Of a stretch of DNA of 6,841 nt, positions 5,706-6,841 are shown in pieces. Position numbers and translations under genes: made by a program. The stretch covers positions 1-6,841 of the forward strand of contig JAQUZA010000169.1 in NCBI GenBank assembly GCA_028691595.1, read 5' to 3'. Source of the DNA: Candidatus Rifleibacteriota bacterium. Lineage in GTDB: Bacteria; Muiribacteriota; Ozemobacteria; Ozemobacterales; Ozemobacteraceae. Position 1 is the stretch's first letter. Each line of letters begins with the position of its first letter. The notes under the pieces are model-generated. The model saw only the letters and a list, made by a program, of their open reading frames with translations. It made no database searches and was not told the origin of the DNA.

Positions 5706-6278
5706 ATGCAGAAATTAGTCAGGTTGTTGATTGTTGCAGCTCTGATGGTTGGGGTTTCTTTGAGTGGTTTTGCCGCTGATACAAAAGTGCCAACCAGTAT
5801 GGTTACCATCGGCGAGGGTGACGAAACCCTTGAAGCAGAAGTCGAATTGAAAATTGGCGATGTTGCCCCCGATTTTTCGTTGCCAAATCTTTCGACTGAC
5901 AAAATGGAACACTTGAAAGATTATCTGGGCAAACCTATTGTTCTTTTCTTCATTCAGAGTGCCTGCTATTCATGTCTCCAGGAAGCCAAAGCCCTCCAGG
6001 AACTTAAGGCAAAATATGGCGACCGGGTTAATGTTCTCGCAGTTGGCGTAGACCTTCTCGGCAAGCCGATGCTTGTTTCCTGGGCAGCCCACAACAACAT
6101 CAATTATCCGGTTCTTCTCGACCCCATTTTTTCAGTTCCCGAAAAATATGGCTTTTCATACACTCCAAGCTCGGTAATCATTGATAAAGAAGGCAAGGTC
6201 TCTTTTATTCATGCAGGTTACCGCCCTGCTGATGCCAAGCTCTTTGAAGAAAAGGTGCTTCAGCTTCTCGAAAACTGA
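5706..6278 (+). CDS. Exported thioredoxin-like/redoxin-family protein (TlpA/AhpC-TSA type)
   Basis: The 190-residue product is a predicted periplasmic thiol-disulfide protein. Residues 1-24 are a signal peptide (MQKLVR, hydrophobic core, then GFAA before DT). After a short linker, the redoxin fold begins at KIGDVAPDFSLPNLS (49-63) and continues with PIVLFFIQSACYSCLQE (77-92), where C87 and C90 form a C-Y-S-C pair. The cis-proline loop YTPSSVIIDKEG is at 152-163, and the strand KVSFIHAGY at 164-172. Both cysteines are present, so reductase or disulfide exchange is likely rather than one-cysteine peroxidase chemistry, but the tryptophan common before the first cysteine in TlpA/ResA proteins is replaced by alanine. 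The ATG at 5706 is the only fitting start; TAAGGAG lies 13 bases upstream, longer than usual. The gene has its own promoter and terminator, so it appears to be a single-gene transcript. The partner protein is unknown. Confidence 0.87.
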   Translation: MQKLVRLLIVAALMVGVSLSGFAADTKVPTSMVTIGEGDETLEAEVELKIGDVAPDFSLPNLSTDKMEHLKDYLGKPIVLFFIQSACYSCLQEAKALQELKAKYGDRVNVLAVGVDLLGKPMLVSWAAHNNINYPVLLDPIFSVPEKYGFSYTPSSVIIDKEGKVSFIHAGYRPADAKLFEEKVLQLLEN

Positions 6279-6295
6279 ATTTGTTGATCTTCTTG

Positions 6296-6327
6296 AGCAG
6301 GCAGCCAGCAGGGTTGCCTGCTTTTTT
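6296..6327 (+). terminator. Intrinsic terminator after the redoxin gene
   Basis: An 11-pair stem (6296-6306 with 6312-6322, one G-T wobble) encloses the loop AGCAG and ends in a run of six T residues (6322-6327). It starts 18 bases after the redoxin stop codon. Confidence 0.9.
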
Positions 6328-6402
6328 ATGTAAAGAATTTGTCTGTCTTATCTATTGCCAGTTAATTTGGCAGTTCTTTAGAGTTCAACATCGGAGCTGG
6401 AA

Positions 6403-6841
6403 ATGATGCGTGCACCATTGCTGAGGGCTGTTATGAATTTTTTACATAACCGCGGTTTTCAAAGAACGCCAGAGCCTCTTTTAAAAACTCTTGAAATACA
6501 GAAAAAGCTGATCGATAATACTGAACCCTGCATTTTTGATGTGGGCGCACATGCTGGCGGAATCGCCTCGCTTTACAGAAAGTATTTTCCTGCTGCCCGA
6601 ATTCATTGCTTTGAGCCATTTGCCGATTCCTTTGCAATCCTTTCAAAGAGATTTTCAGCTGATCCTTTGCTCTCATGTCATAATATCGCTCTGTCTGATA
6701 AGCCAGGAAAGGCACTCCTGAACGTTAACCTGAGCACTGGCACAAACTCTTTTCTGGACACAGATGAAATGGGACATGTTTTCTGGGGAAGAGGCATGCT
6801 TGACACCCTTTCTCGTGTAGAAGTTCCAAAGACGACGATAG
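6403..6841 (+). CDS. FkbM-family methyltransferase, N-terminal part; 3' end outside window
   Basis: The open frame begins at 6403 and is still open at the window end, showing 146 residues. It is a SAM-dependent methyltransferase of the FkbM family, whose members methylate oxygen atoms on sugars, polyketides and other small molecules. The SAM-binding motif I is IFDVGAHAGG at 44-53 and the acidic post-motif is HCFEPF at 68-73. ALSDKPGKA (97-105) and STGTNSF (111-117) match the usual order of family blocks. The final visible residues (VEVPKTTI) fit the strand that normally precedes a conserved L/I-D. GGAG at 6393-6396 lies six bases before the first of two adjacent ATGs, so 6403 is preferred over 6406. 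A strong terminator separates it from the redoxin gene, so it starts a new unit, but I find no convincing promoter in 6328-6392. The substrate cannot be named; such genes often sit near surface-glycan clusters, which would have to lie to the right. Confidence 0.88.
   Translation, partial: MMRAPLLRAVMNFLHNRGFQRTPEPLLKTLEIQKKLIDNTEPCIFDVGAHAGGIASLYRKYFPAARIHCFEPFADSFAILSKRFSADPLLSCHNIALSDKPGKALLNVNLSTGTNSFLDTDEMGHVFWGRGMLDTLSRVEVPKTTI

Noticed and set aside
6356..6372. Inverted repeat TGCCA / TGGCA before the FkbM gene
   Set aside because: The arms are only five bases with a seven-base loop and no T tract; such repeats are expected by chance.

Overview
The window reads as ordinary chromosome of a Gram-negative-type bacterium of moderate GC content. 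Four of the seven genes carry N-terminal signal peptides for a periplasm or outer envelope, Shine-Dalgarno sites are of the AGGAG type, and the recognisable promoters look sigma70-like. I cannot assign a phylum from sequence alone. The gene set (MetH, SfsA, a Shewanella-like phosphatase, an exported isoaspartyl methyltransferase) occurs in several phyla. There is no sign of phage, transposon, CRISPR array or RNA gene.

Layout. (1) 2-1721, rightward: the 3' end of metH (cobalamin-dependent methionine synthase; part of the B12 domain plus the reactivation domain), followed after 10 bases by a RimJ/RimL-like GNAT acetyltransferase. This unit ends at a perfect 17-bp hairpin with A and T tracts that can stop transcription from both sides. 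(2) 3637-1793, leftward: a two-gene unit encoding a secreted proline-rich protein with a small STN-like C-terminal domain, then a secreted PPP-type phosphatase. A consensus -10 element lies upstream. (3) 4453-3722, leftward: a protein-L-isoaspartate methyltransferase with a signal peptide and also a well-placed internal start that would give a cytoplasmic form. (4) 4454-4824: a 371-base divergent intergenic region. (5) 4825-5631, rightward: SfsA with an unusual cysteine-containing insertion, probably expressed from a leaderless mRNA. (6) 5706-6278, rightward: an exported thioredoxin/redoxin-like protein with its own promoter and a good terminator. (7) 6403-6841, rightward: the 5' part of an FkbM-family methyltransferase that runs off the window.

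How the genes work together. metH and the acetyltransferase are probably co-transcribed, but no shared pathway is evident. The middle of the window is rich in exported proteins: a phosphatase with its partner, a protein-repair methyltransferase and a thiol-disulfide protein. This is compatible with envelope protein quality control or signalling, but that is inference from proximity and signal peptides only. I see no clear new defence or mobile system. The most unusual items are the STN-like protein paired with an exported phosphatase, the exported isoaspartyl methyltransferase with two plausible starts, and the SfsA insertion with its apparent leaderless promoter.
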